Shown piece by piece: positions 9,508 through 18,001 of a stretch of 64,000 nucleotides of DNA. The first letter of the stretch is position 1. Every line of letters starts with the position of its first letter. The stretch lies in NCBI RefSeq assembly GCF_030317205.1, contig NZ_JASZYB010000002.1, forward strand, positions 238,501-302,500, in the 5' to 3' direction. The position numbers and the translations under genes are program-made. This DNA is from Variovorax sp. J2L1-78. GTDB taxonomy: Bacteria > Pseudomonadota > Gammaproteobacteria > Burkholderiales > Burkholderiaceae_C. Below the pieces are notes generated by a model that was not told the DNA's origin, made no database searches, and saw only the letters and a list, made by a program, of their open reading frames with translations.

Positions 9508-10596
9508 CTACTCCGCGATGGCGACCGCGTCGGCCGCCTGCCAGTGCAGCGAGAGCGTTTCGCCCACGCGGTAGCGGATGCTCTGCTGCGAGGTCGGGAA
9601 GGCGACGGTGATCGGCGTCTCGCCGGCGAAGGGCGCCTGCAGGTACAGCTTGGTGAGGCTGCCGGTGATCATCACGTCGAGCACCTGCGCCGACAGCGCG
9701 GGCGCATCGGGCTCGACGCGCTTGACGCCGAGGTTCTGCGGACGCACCAGCACCCGCACCTTGTGGCCCGGTGCCGGCACGGTGCCGTGCACGGCGGCGC
9801 CGGCCTGCACGCGGCCGCCGTCGAGCGACAGCGACAGGCCGTCGCCGTTCGTGCCGGTGACGGTCGCCTCGAACAGGTTCGACTCGCCGAGGAAGTCGGC
9901 GACGAACAGCGTGCGCGGGCGGAAGTACAGGTCGGCCGGCGTGCCCAGCTGCTCAATCTGGCCGCCATTCATCAGGCAGATGCGGTCGGACATCGTCATC
10001 GCCTCTTCCTGGTCGTGCGTGACGTAGACGATGGTCGTGCCCAGCTCGCGGTGGATGCGCTTGATCTCCATCTGCATGTGGTCGCGCAGCTTCTTGTCGA
10101 GCGCGCCGAGCGGCTCGTCCATCAGGATGATGGCCGGCCGGTAGACCATGCAGCGCGCCAGCGCGATGCGCTGCTGCTGGCCGCCCGACAGTTCCTTCGG
10201 AAAGCGCTGCGCCACGTGCGGCAGGCGCACCATCTCCAGCGCCTCCCGCGCCTGTTGGCGCGCCTGCGTCGGCTTCACGCCGCGCATCTTCAGCGGGAAG
10301 GCGATGTTGTCTTCCACCGTCATGTGCGGGAAGAGCGCGTAGTTCTGGAACACCATGCCGATGTCGCGCTCGTACGGCGCGCCGTAGGTCACGTCGACGC
10401 CATTGATCAGCATCGTCCCGCTGTCGGGCTGCGAGAGCCCGGCGATCAGGCTCAGCAGCGTCGTCTTGCCGGAGCCCGAGGGCCCGAGCAGCGTGAGGAA
10501 CTCGCCGTTGGCGACCTCCAGGTCGGTGGGCGCGAGGGCGGTGACGTCGCCATAGCGCTTACACAGGCCGGAGATGGTCAGATTGGACGAAGGCAT
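9508..10596 (-). CDS. ABC transporter ATP-binding protein, PotA/FbpC type
   Basis: A 362-residue ATPase with Walker A GPSGSGKT at 38-45, signature LSGGQQQR, Walker B ILMDEPLGALD and switch histidine THDQEE. A TOBE-type regulatory domain is in the last 120 residues. Its sequence class energises spermidine/putrescine, iron and 2-aminoethylphosphonate importers. It lies 4 bp upstream of the fused permease and 34 bp downstream of the binding protein, so it is the motor of this importer. Confidence 0.92.
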   Translation of the reverse strand: MPSSNLTISGLCKRYGDVTALAPTDLEVANGEFLTLLGPSGSGKTTLLSLIAGLSQPDSGTMLINGVDVTYGAPYERDIGMVFQNYALFPHMTVEDNIAFPLKMRGVKPTQARQQAREALEMVRLPHVAQRFPKELSGGQQQRIALARCMVYRPAIILMDEPLGALDKKLRDHMQMEIKRIHRELGTTIVYVTHDQEEAMTMSDRICLMNGGQIEQLGTPADLYFRPRTLFVADFLGESNLFEATVTGTNGDGLSLSLDGGRVQAGAAVHGTVPAPGHKVRVLVRPQNLGVKRVEPDAPALSAQVLDVMITGSLTKLYLQAPFAGETPITVAFPTSQQSIRYRVGETLSLHWQAADAVAIAE

Positions 10597-10630
10597 GGTG
10601 TGGGTTCGGGAAGCGATCGGGGCGAAGTGG

Positions 10631-11716
10631 TCAGGCGAGCACCCAGCCGTTGAAGCGTTCGATCACGGCGGCCTGGTTGTCGAGCCAGTAGCGCGCATTA
10701 ATCTGCACGCCGCTCTTCATGTTCTCGGGGCTGGTCGGGCTGTTCTTCGCGATCTCGGGCTTCACGTAGTTGAAGGCCTCGGGCTGCGTGAAGCCGGCGG
10801 CGAAGAACTCGGCCTGCACCGCCTGGCGCTTCGGGTCGGACGCGAAGCGGATGAACTCGCGGCAGGCGTCGGCGTTGGGCGTGCCCGCGAGGATCGACCA
10901 GTTGTCGACACCCCAGAGGTTCTGGTTCCAGACGATCGTGACGTCGGCGCCTTTGCCGATCGCCTGCTGCGGCCGCGACACCCAAGTGGCGACCATGTCG
11001 ACCTCGTTCGACATCAGCATCTGCTCGACCTGCGCGCCGGAGTTCCACCACACGTCGACCTTCGACTTGACCTTGTCCAGGCTGGCGAAGGCGCGGTCTA
11101 GGTTGGCCGGGTAGACCTGGCCCGGCGCCACGCCGTCGGCCATCAGGGCTTCCTCGATGGTGTCGAAGGGGTGCTTGCGCAGCGAGCGGCGGCCGGGGAA
11201 GTCCTTGGTGTTCCAGAAGTCGGCCCACGAATTGGGCGCCTTGCGGCCCTTGAACGCCGCGTTGCGATACGCCAGGACGGTGCTGTACACGTTGGTGCCC
11301 ACGCCGTAGGGCGACATGTACTGCGCGGGGATTTTCGCGACGTTCGGGTCGGACTCGACACCGTGCTTCTCGAGGTAGACCTTGCTGCCGCTGGTCAGGA
11401 TGAGGATGGCCGGCTGGCTGATCTTCGCCATGTCCCAGGTGTAGTTGCCGGTCTCGACCATGCTCTTGATCTGCGCGGTGGGCTCGGCGTTCGCCTGCAC
11501 CGGAACAACCTCGATGCCGGTCTTCGCGGTGAAGGGCTTGTAGAACGCGGCCGCGTAGGCCTGGCTGTAGATGCCGCCGTCGTCACGCACCACGATGCGC
11601 TTGCTGGCCGCACGCGCTGGCGTCCAGATCGCGGGCGCGGCAAGGGCAACGATGCCGCTGGCAGCCGCCTTCAGGGCGTTGCGACGGGACGGTTTGCTGG
11701 GGGGCAGTGTGTGCAT
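10631..11716 (-). CDS. ABC transporter periplasmic substrate-binding protein (PotD/AfuA-like)
   Basis: A 361-residue extracellular solute-binding protein of the family used by polyamine-type importers. The leader has the twin-arginine pattern SRRNALK at 10-16, then a hydrophobic stretch ending APARA near residue 36, so Tat export is likely. The mature part begins KRIVVRDDGG. The ligand cannot be read from the sequence. The dehydrogenases and aldolase in the operon suggest a hydroxy acid or related acid rather than a polyamine. Confidence 0.88.
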   Translation of the reverse strand: MHTLPPSKPSRRNALKAAASGIVALAAPAIWTPARAASKRIVVRDDGGIYSQAYAAAFYKPFTAKTGIEVVPVQANAEPTAQIKSMVETGNYTWDMAKISQPAILILTSGSKVYLEKHGVESDPNVAKIPAQYMSPYGVGTNVYSTVLAYRNAAFKGRKAPNSWADFWNTKDFPGRRSLRKHPFDTIEEALMADGVAPGQVYPANLDRAFASLDKVKSKVDVWWNSGAQVEQMLMSNEVDMVATWVSRPQQAIGKGADVTIVWNQNLWGVDNWSILAGTPNADACREFIRFASDPKRQAVQAEFFAAGFTQPEAFNYVKPEIAKNSPTSPENMKSGVQINARYWLDNQAAVIERFNGWVLA

Positions 11717-11775
11717 GGCGAACTCCTTCGGTGAAAGAAATGAGGCGAGATGGAAGCGCGGGACGGGAACGGAAA

Positions 11776-13215
11776 TCAGTGCGCCGGGGGGGGCGGTGCG
11801 TCGGGCACCAGGCGGCCCGGGTTGAACAGGTTCTGCGGATCGATCGCCTGCTTCATGCGACGCATCAGGCCCAGCTCGACGGGCGACTTGTAGTGCGCCA
11901 TCTCGTTGAGCAGGGTTCGGCCAACGCCGTGCTCCGCACTGAAGGTGCCGTGCAGGCTGTGCGCCACGTCGTTCACGCTGTGGCGAATGCGCTGGGCCAT
12001 CGCCTCGGGGTCGGGCACGGCCTCCCATTCGGCGAAAGTGAAGAAGGGGATGAAGTGCACGTTGCCGTCGCCCAGGTGCGCCACGATGACGATCGGCAGG
12101 CCGGGCACGATGGCGTGCACGGCGGCGGTGGCGCGCTCGATGAACGCGGGCACCGACGACACGGGCACGGCGCTGTCGGTGGTCAGGCCCACGCCGGCCT
12201 TCTTGTTGGCCTCGGACACGCTGTGCCGGATCTCCCACATCGCTGCGCGCTGGGCGCCGCTCGTCGCCAGCACGCCGTTGAGGAGCAGATCCTGTTGCGC
12301 CGCGCGTTCGAGCACCTGCTCCAGCGTGGCCTGCAGCGCGTCCTCCGGACCGGTGTCGGACAGTTCGATCAGCACATGCCACGGATGCAATGCCGACAGC
12401 GGATTGCGCCGGCTGGGCAACTGCTCGGTCACGATGCGCAGCTGGTTCGCGTCGATCATCTCGAAGGCCGAGAGGCTCGCGCCGCAGGCCGACTGGAACA
12501 GGCCCAGCAACTGCAAGGCCGCGGCGGGCGTACGCGGCGCCACCCAGGCGATGGCGTGCGAGGTCGGCAGCGGATGCAGCTTGAGCGTGGCGGCCGTGAC
12601 GATGCCCATCGTGCCTTCGGCGCCGATGAACAGGTGCTTCAGGTCCAGCCCGGTGTTGTTCTTGCGCAGGGTGTAGAGCCCGTCCCAGACGGTGCCGTCG
12701 GGCAGCACCACTTCGAGGCCGAGCACGTTGTCGCGCGTGTTGCCGTAGCGCAGCACGCCGGTGCCGCCGGCATTGGTCGCGATGGTGCCGCCGATCTGGC
12801 AGGAGCCTTCGGCGCCCAGGCTGATCGGGTAGAGGCGCCCCTGCGCGGCGGCGGCTTCCTGCACGGCGGCCAGCACGCAACCGGCCTCGACTTCCATCGA
12901 GTTGTTGGCTGCATCGACCGTGCGCACGCGCCGCATGCGGGCGAGGTTCACGATGACCGGCGCCGCGCCATCGGTGCCGGGCACCGCCCCACCGCAGAGG
13001 CTGGTGTTGCCGCCTTGGGGAAGCACCGGGACGCCGTGTTCCACGCACAGGCGCACGACCGCGGCCACCTGCGCCGTGCTCGAGGGCTGCACCACGCACG
13101 CTGCCGTGCCTCGGTAGCGGCCGCGCCAGTCCTCGGTGAAGCCGGCCACGTCGTCTTCGGTGGTGAGAACCGCACCGGCGCCGAGAAGGGCGATCAGCTG
13201 TTCGTTCAAGGTCAT
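11776..13215 (-). CDS. FAD-binding 2-hydroxyacid dehydrogenase (GlcD/D-lactate/D-2-hydroxyglutarate type)
   Basis: A 479-residue flavoprotein of the vanillyl-alcohol-oxidase fold. The FAD-binding domain shows VPVLPQGGNTSLCGG, GAEGSCQIGGTIATNAGG and IGAEGTMGIVTAATL. The C-terminal FAD-oxidase domain carries AHLGDGNVHF and the final HGVGR. This family oxidises (R)-2-hydroxy acids and usually passes electrons to quinone or an electron-transfer flavoprotein. It is first in the operon. An in-frame ATG at 13227 is an equally possible start; neither has a strong ribosome-binding site. Confidence 0.87.
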   Translation of the reverse strand: MTLNEQLIALLGAGAVLTTEDDVAGFTEDWRGRYRGTAACVVQPSSTAQVAAVVRLCVEHGVPVLPQGGNTSLCGGAVPGTDGAAPVIVNLARMRRVRTVDAANNSMEVEAGCVLAAVQEAAAAQGRLYPISLGAEGSCQIGGTIATNAGGTGVLRYGNTRDNVLGLEVVLPDGTVWDGLYTLRKNNTGLDLKHLFIGAEGTMGIVTAATLKLHPLPTSHAIAWVAPRTPAAALQLLGLFQSACGASLSAFEMIDANQLRIVTEQLPSRRNPLSALHPWHVLIELSDTGPEDALQATLEQVLERAAQQDLLLNGVLATSGAQRAAMWEIRHSVSEANKKAGVGLTTDSAVPVSSVPAFIERATAAVHAIVPGLPIVIVAHLGDGNVHFIPFFTFAEWEAVPDPEAMAQRIRHSVNDVAHSLHGTFSAEHGVGRTLLNEMAHYKSPVELGLMRRMKQAIDPQNLFNPGRLVPDAPPPPAH

Positions 13216-13288
13216 CTTTTGCACCATTTGGGTGAGGGCCGCACGGCCCGCGAATGCGTCTGTCCAGTGTACGCAAACCCCATGCCAA

Positions 13289-13317
13289 TGAATTGCATAG
13301 TGCACTCTTCAATTGCA
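13289..13317. promoter_or_regulatory. Direct repeats TGAATTGCA / TCAATTGCA upstream of the hydroxyacid operon
   Basis: In an AT-rich patch 70-100 bp before the first gene of the operon, the nonamers at 13289-13297 and 13309-13317 differ by one base. They are 20 bp apart, two helical turns. This looks like a paired regulator site in the promoter, possibly for the IclR protein encoded beyond the operon end. The protein that binds it is not shown. Confidence 0.4.
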
Positions 13318-13345
13318 ATGAGATTATTCTCAGGGAAAGCACTGA

Positions 13346-13380
13346 GCCCGGCCTGCGGCGAGAACGCCACAGGGCCGGGC
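13346..13380 (-). terminator. Stable hairpin downstream of putA
   Basis: GCCCGGCC (13346-13353) pairs with GGCCGGGC (13373-13380), and inside the loop GGCG-AGAA-CGCC forms a second stem. It starts 30 bp past the putA stop. There is no U-tract, so it may be a Rho-assisted terminator or an mRNA-end stabiliser. Confidence 0.45.
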
Positions 13381-13411
13381 CCATGAGATCGATCAGTGCG
13401 GCGGAAATGCG

Positions 13412-16363
13412 TCAGTGCATGGCGGCCAGCAGCGCCGCATTGCCGCCGGCCGCCGCGGTGTTGATGGTCAGCGTCTGCTCGGCGCAGAAGCGGTAGAGGT
13501 AGTGCGGCCCGCCCGCCTTCGGCCCGGTGCCGCTGAGCCCTTCACCGCCGAAGGGCTGCACGCCGACCACGGCACCGATGGTGTTGCGGTTGACGTAGAC
13601 GTTGCCGATGTGTGCCTGCGCGGCCATCGCGAGTGCACGTGAGTCGATGCGCGTCTGGATGCCGAAGGTGAGCCCATAGCCGAGCGCATTGATGCGCTCG
13701 ACCACGGCGGCCGGGTCGCCCGACCAGCGCACGATCTGCAGCACCGGCCCGAAGATCTCGTTGCGGACATGCTCGATGGACGGAACCTCGAAGGCCTGCG
13801 GGGCGATGAAGTTCTGCATCGGCACCGCGACCGGCGACGCAACGATCGGGCGCCCGTGCGCGGCCAGCGCATCGACCGCGCGCGCCACGTTGTCGAAGGC
13901 CTCGGCGTCGATCAGCGGGCCGACGTCGGTCGCGAGCAGCGCCGGGTCGCCACCCGCCAGCTCGGCCACCGCACCGCCGAGCATCTCGATCACGCCGTCG
14001 GCGATGCCCTCGTGCACGCACAGCAGGCGCAGCGCCGAACAGCGCTGGCCGGCCGAGCGGAAGGCGCTCTGCACGACGGCATCGACCACCTGCTCGGGCA
14101 GCGCGCTGGAGTCGACCACCATCGCGTTGATGCCGCCGGTCTCGGCAATGAGCGGGACGATCGGACCGTCCTTCGCGGCCAGCGCGCGATGGATGATCTT
14201 CGCCACCTGGGTCGAGCCGGTGAACACGACACCGGCGACGCCGGGCGCGGCCACCAGCGCGGCGCCCACCGTCTCGCCCGGGCCGTGCAGCAGCTGCAGC
14301 GCATCGGCGGGTACGCCGGCCGCATGCAGCAGCTTGACGGCTTCGAGCGCGACGCCCGGCGTCTGCTCGGCTGGCTTGGCCAGCACCGTGTTGCCAGTGG
14401 CGAGCGCGGCCGCGACCTGGCCCATGAAGATCGCCAGCGGGAAGTTCCAGGGGCTGATGCAGACCCAGGGGCCGCGCGCGACAAGCCGCAGTTCGTTCGA
14501 TTCGCCGGTCGGTCCCGGCAGCGCCACCGGCTGCATGATGCGCTCGGCCTCGTCGGCGTAATAGCGCAGGAAGTCGACGGCCTCGCGCACCTCGGCCACG
14601 GCGTCGCCCCAGGTCTTGAAGGCCTCTTTCACCAGCAGCGCGCAGAAGCGGGGGAGGTCCGCCTGCAACGCATCGGCGGCGTGGCGCAGCCGGGCCGCGC
14701 GCTGGGCGACGGGCGTGCCGCGCCATGCCGGCAGCGCGTGCAGGGCCAGGGCCACCGCCCGCTCGGCGCGCGACACGTCGAACAGCGGTACCACCGGCAC
14801 GGACGTATTCGCCAGCGCCGCCAGCAAGGGCGCGCGCATCGTGGCCACGGCGAGGTCGAGACCTTCGCTGTTGCGGCGCGCCGGCACCGGCCCGTAGAGC
14901 AGTGGCGGCAGGGGCAACGACGACACCGGCGACGCATGCAGCGGCGACGCCAGCAACTGGTCGACCGGCACCTCGTCGTCGCCCAGCTGGTTCACGAAGG
15001 AGGAGTTGGCGCCGTTCTCCAGCAGCCTGCGCACCAGATACGCCAGCAGATCCTTGTGCTGGCCGACCGGCGCATACACCCGCACATGGGCTGTCGTTGC
15101 CTTCATGACTTCGCGGTAGACGCCCTCGCCCATGCCGTGCAGACGCTGGAGTTCGAAGGAATGATCGCCAGCCATCTGCAAGATCGCCGCGATGGTGCCC
15201 GCGTTGTGCGTGGCGAATTGCGGGTAGATCGCGTCGGGCGCGGCCAGCATGGCGCGGGCGCAGGCGAGGTAGCTCACGTCGCTGTGGTGCTTGTGCGTGA
15301 ACACCGGGTAGTGCGGCAGGCCGAGCTCCTGCGCACGCTTGATCTCGGCGTCCCAGTAGGCGCCCTTGACCAGGCGGCACATGAGGCGCAGACCGTGCCG
15401 GCGCGCGATGGCAACCACCTCGTCGATGAGCTCGAGCGCGCGTGTCTGGTAGGCCTGCATCGCCAGGCCGAAGCCGCGCCATTGCGGCCGCTCGGCAGCG
15501 ATGCGCGCCGCCAGCGCCTCGAAGACGTCCAGCGAGAGTTCGAGCCGGTCGACCTCCTCCGCATCGATCGTGAGGTTCAGGTTGGCGTCGGCGGCCAGCG
15601 CGCACAGCTGCCACACGCGCGGCACCAGCTCGCCCATCACGCGCTCGTGCTGCGCGTCTTCGTAGCGCGGGTGCAGGGCACTCAGCTTGATCGAGATGCC
15701 GTCGTTGTGCTCGGGGGCGCGCGCGGCGTCCGACTGCGCGCCGATGGCGCGGATCGCGTCGGCGTAGCTCTGCAGGTAGCGCTGCGCATCCGCCTCCGTG
15801 CGGGCGCCCTCGCCCAGCATGTCGTAACTGAAGCAGAGCGCCGGCTGCTTCTTCTGCGCGCTGCGCGCCTCGCCCATGGCTTCGCGGATCGTCTGGCCGA
15901 GCACGAACTGGCGCCCCAGCAGCTGCACCGCGCGCAGCGTCGCGGCCACCACGGTGCGCGAGCCCAGGCGCGCCAGCAGCCCCGGCGGATGGTCGCTCTC
16001 CGGCAGGAAGCGCTTCGACAGCGCGATGGCCGAGGACGACAGCCGCGCCAGCGTGGAATCGGCCGCGCCGTCGAAGTCGGCGCGGCCGAGCTGGTCGGCG
16101 GTCAGCGCGATCGCGGTCTCGGCGTCGGGCACGCGCAGCAGCGCCTCCGCCAGCCGCATCAGCGCCAAGCCTTCGGCGCTGGAGATCGGGTACTCGCGCA
16201 ACAGGCTTTCCATGGCCCAGAAAGGGGGCGGGTTGTTCCGCACGGCCTGGACCCACGGCGCCGCGCGCAGCGCGGCCTGGTGCCAGTCGAGTGCGCCTTC
16301 AAGGGCGGCGAGACGGTGGGCGACGACGTCGGGTTCGGGGCGGTACGGGATCGGCAGGCGCAT
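13412..16363 (-). CDS. putA: Bifunctional proline dehydrogenase / L-glutamate-gamma-semialdehyde dehydrogenase
   Basis: A 983-residue enzyme that oxidises proline to glutamate in two steps with substrate channelling. The FAD-dependent proline dehydrogenase barrel is at about 160-470 (CRLVKGAYWDAEIKRA, FATHNAGTIAAI). The NAD-dependent aldehyde dehydrogenase fills the C-terminal half, with catalytic cysteine in SAGQRCSA and glutamate in IAETGG. It lacks the N-terminal ribbon-helix-helix domain of E. coli PutA and any long C-terminal extension, so it is a minimalist type that does not repress itself. GGAG precedes the ATG at 16363. The divergent Lrp-type gene is its probable activator. Confidence 0.95.
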   Translation of the reverse strand: MRLPIPYRPEPDVVAHRLAALEGALDWHQAALRAAPWVQAVRNNPPPFWAMESLLREYPISSAEGLALMRLAEALLRVPDAETAIALTADQLGRADFDGAADSTLARLSSSAIALSKRFLPESDHPPGLLARLGSRTVVAATLRAVQLLGRQFVLGQTIREAMGEARSAQKKQPALCFSYDMLGEGARTEADAQRYLQSYADAIRAIGAQSDAARAPEHNDGISIKLSALHPRYEDAQHERVMGELVPRVWQLCALAADANLNLTIDAEEVDRLELSLDVFEALAARIAAERPQWRGFGLAMQAYQTRALELIDEVVAIARRHGLRLMCRLVKGAYWDAEIKRAQELGLPHYPVFTHKHHSDVSYLACARAMLAAPDAIYPQFATHNAGTIAAILQMAGDHSFELQRLHGMGEGVYREVMKATTAHVRVYAPVGQHKDLLAYLVRRLLENGANSSFVNQLGDDEVPVDQLLASPLHASPVSSLPLPPLLYGPVPARRNSEGLDLAVATMRAPLLAALANTSVPVVPLFDVSRAERAVALALHALPAWRGTPVAQRAARLRHAADALQADLPRFCALLVKEAFKTWGDAVAEVREAVDFLRYYADEAERIMQPVALPGPTGESNELRLVARGPWVCISPWNFPLAIFMGQVAAALATGNTVLAKPAEQTPGVALEAVKLLHAAGVPADALQLLHGPGETVGAALVAAPGVAGVVFTGSTQVAKIIHRALAAKDGPIVPLIAETGGINAMVVDSSALPEQVVDAVVQSAFRSAGQRCSALRLLCVHEGIADGVIEMLGGAVAELAGGDPALLATDVGPLIDAEAFDNVARAVDALAAHGRPIVASPVAVPMQNFIAPQAFEVPSIEHVRNEIFGPVLQIVRWSGDPAAVVERINALGYGLTFGIQTRIDSRALAMAAQAHIGNVYVNRNTIGAVVGVQPFGGEGLSGTGPKAGGPHYLYRFCAEQTLTINTAAAGGNAALLAAMH

Positions 16364-16415
16364 GAAAGAACTCCAGGAGGGATGGCTGTGATCGTGCCGC
16401 TGGCATCATCGAGTT

Positions 16416-16432
16416 ATTCACCAAAATTCACC
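16416..16432. promoter_or_regulatory. Tandem ATTCACC repeats in the putA-Lrp intergenic region
   Basis: ATTCACC occurs at 16416-16422 and again at 16426-16432, exactly 10 bp apart, in the AT-rich 94-bp gap between divergent putA and the Lrp-type gene. Helically phased AT-rich repeats suit Lrp/AsnC octamer binding. Binding itself is inferred. Confidence 0.4.
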
Positions 16433-16457
16433 CCATACACCGGATAATTTGAAGCCA

Positions 16458-16937
16458 ATGAGCAGCGAATTACCCGGCATCGACCGCATCGACATGAAAA
16501 TCCTGAGGATTCTTCAGGAGGACGGCCGCCTGTCGAACCTCAAGCTGGCCGAGATGGTGGCGCTGTCACCCACCGCCGTGCTGGCGCGCGTGCAGCGCCT
16601 CACGCGCGAGGGCTACATCCAGGGCTACGAGGCGCGGCTCGACCCGCACAAGCTGGGGCGAGGATTCACCGTCTTCGTCGAGGTGCTGCTCGACCGCACG
16701 ACGCCCAACGTGTTCGACGCCTTCAAGGCGGCGGTGCAGGTACGCGACGAGATCATGGAATGCCACATGGTGGCCGGCGGCTTCGACTACCTGCTCAAGA
16801 CCCGCATGGCCGACATGGCGGCGTATCGCGAATTCGCGGGCACCGTGCTGTGGCAGTTGCCCGGCGTGCGCGAGACGCGGACCTACGCGGTGATGGAAGA
16901 GGTGAAGAGCAGCGCGCGGATTCCGCTGCCCGGCTGA
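16458..16937 (+). CDS. Lrp/AsnC family regulator, probable putA activator (PutR type)
   Basis: A 159-residue regulator. The N-terminal helix-turn-helix (about 9-60: DRIDMKILRILQEDGRLS, LSPTAVLARVQRL) is followed by an effector-binding RAM domain (about 70-150: MECHMVAGGFDYLLK). I prefer the ATG at 16458 over the TTG at 16449. Divergence from putA, in a species whose PutA lacks its own DNA-binding domain, matches the PutR arrangement known in several Alphaproteobacteria and Burkholderiales, where proline activates putA. Its stop is 2 bp from that of the convergent LysR gene. Confidence 0.88.
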   Translation: MSSELPGIDRIDMKILRILQEDGRLSNLKLAEMVALSPTAVLARVQRLTREGYIQGYEARLDPHKLGRGFTVFVEVLLDRTTPNVFDAFKAAVQVRDEIMECHMVAGGFDYLLKTRMADMAAYREFAGTVLWQLPGVRETRTYAVMEEVKSSARIPLPG

Positions 16938-16939
16938 GG

Positions 16940-17851
16940 CTACGCGGGGCGCTGGCCGAGCAGATAGTCGACGAACACCCGCACCCGCAAGGGCACGAAG
17001 CGCCGGTGCGGATACAACAGGCTGTGGGGCCGCGACCGCCCGCCGAAGTCCTTCAGCAGCTCGACCAGCCGACCCGTGCGCAGGTCCTCCTCGACCACGA
17101 AGCGATAGGCCTGGAACACACCCGCGCCGTGGCGCGCCAGCGTGGCGCCGGCGACCACGTCGTCCGAGCACGCATAGCCGCCGGTGGTCTGCAGTTCGAC
17201 GTCCTGGCCCTCCTGGCGGAACAGCCACGGAATGGGGCGCCCGCTGCTGGGCAGTTCGAACTGGACGCACTCGTGGGCCCGTAGGTCATCGAGGGTCGCG
17301 GGCGTTCCGTGACGCCGCAGGTAGTCGGGCGAGGCGACCACGACCAGCGGCGTGTCTTCCAGATGCCGCGCCACCAGCGTGGAGTCGCCCGTCGCCCGCG
17401 CCCGTATCGCGAGGTCGTAGCCCTCTTCCGCGAAGTCGATGTTGCGGTTGCTGACGTTGACCTCGACCTTCACGTCGGGGTGGCGCTCGCGGAAGGCCGG
17501 CAGCAGGGGCAGCAGGCGGTAGTGGCCATAGGTGGTCGGCGCGCTGATGCGCAGCAGGCCCGAGGGCGCGGCCTGGTGGCCCGTGACTTCGCGCTCGGCT
17601 TCGACCAGCTGGTTCAGGGCCTGCCGGCACTGCTCGAAGTACCCACGCCCCGCCTCGGTCAGGCGCATCTGCCGGGTGGTCCGCGTGAAGAGCCGCACGC
17701 CGAGCCGCTCCTCGAGCCGCGAGACCGAACGGCTGACGGCCGCCGGCGTGACCGAGGCGGTCGTCGCTGCGGCCGTGAAGCTGCCGTGCTCTGCAGCGAG
17801 GCAGAACAACTCGATGCTGCCCAGCATGACGTCGTCGAACTGCCGGTTCAT
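16940..17851 (-). CDS. LysR family transcriptional regulator
   Basis: A 303-residue LysR-type protein with its winged helix at about 11-70 (IELFCLAAEHGSFTAAA, VSRSVSRLEERLGVRLFTR) and a substrate-binding domain at about 95-300. It most resembles the CrgA/DsdC-like group common in Burkholderiales. It is divergent from the SDR-tautomerase pair across a 150-bp gap with a 7-bp inverted repeat, so those two genes are its likely targets. Confidence 0.9.
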   Translation of the reverse strand: MNRQFDDVMLGSIELFCLAAEHGSFTAAATTASVTPAAVSRSVSRLEERLGVRLFTRTTRQMRLTEAGRGYFEQCRQALNQLVEAEREVTGHQAAPSGLLRISAPTTYGHYRLLPLLPAFRERHPDVKVEVNVSNRNIDFAEEGYDLAIRARATGDSTLVARHLEDTPLVVVASPDYLRRHGTPATLDDLRAHECVQFELPSSGRPIPWLFRQEGQDVELQTTGGYACSDDVVAGATLARHGAGVFQAYRFVVEEDLRTGRLVELLKDFGGRSRPHSLLYPHRRFVPLRVRVFVDYLLGQRPA

Positions 17852-17891
17852 GGGGTGTGGCTCGCCTTATTCATTACATCATGTACTCATA

Positions 17892-17930
17892 GATGTTCAA
17901 CAAGCCCACTTTAAGCCATGAAAGAACATC
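17892..17930. promoter_or_regulatory. Inverted repeat GATGTTC...GAACATC between LysR and SDR genes
   Basis: Perfect 7-bp arms at 17892-17898 and 17924-17930 face each other across 25 bp in an otherwise AT-rich divergent promoter region. Centres about 32 bp apart (three turns) would suit a LysR-type tetramer. Confidence 0.4.
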
Positions 17931-18001
17931 AATAAAGTCGATCCAACAGATCCAGCAACCCGCCACGGTCTGCATGTCATCCCCTTGAAAGGACCTTCCT
18001 C

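Noticed and set aside
5579..13215. Assignment of the importer operon to spermidine/putrescine uptake
   Set aside because: The transporter proteins are of that class, but no polyamine enzyme is present and the operon enzymes act on hydroxy and keto acids.
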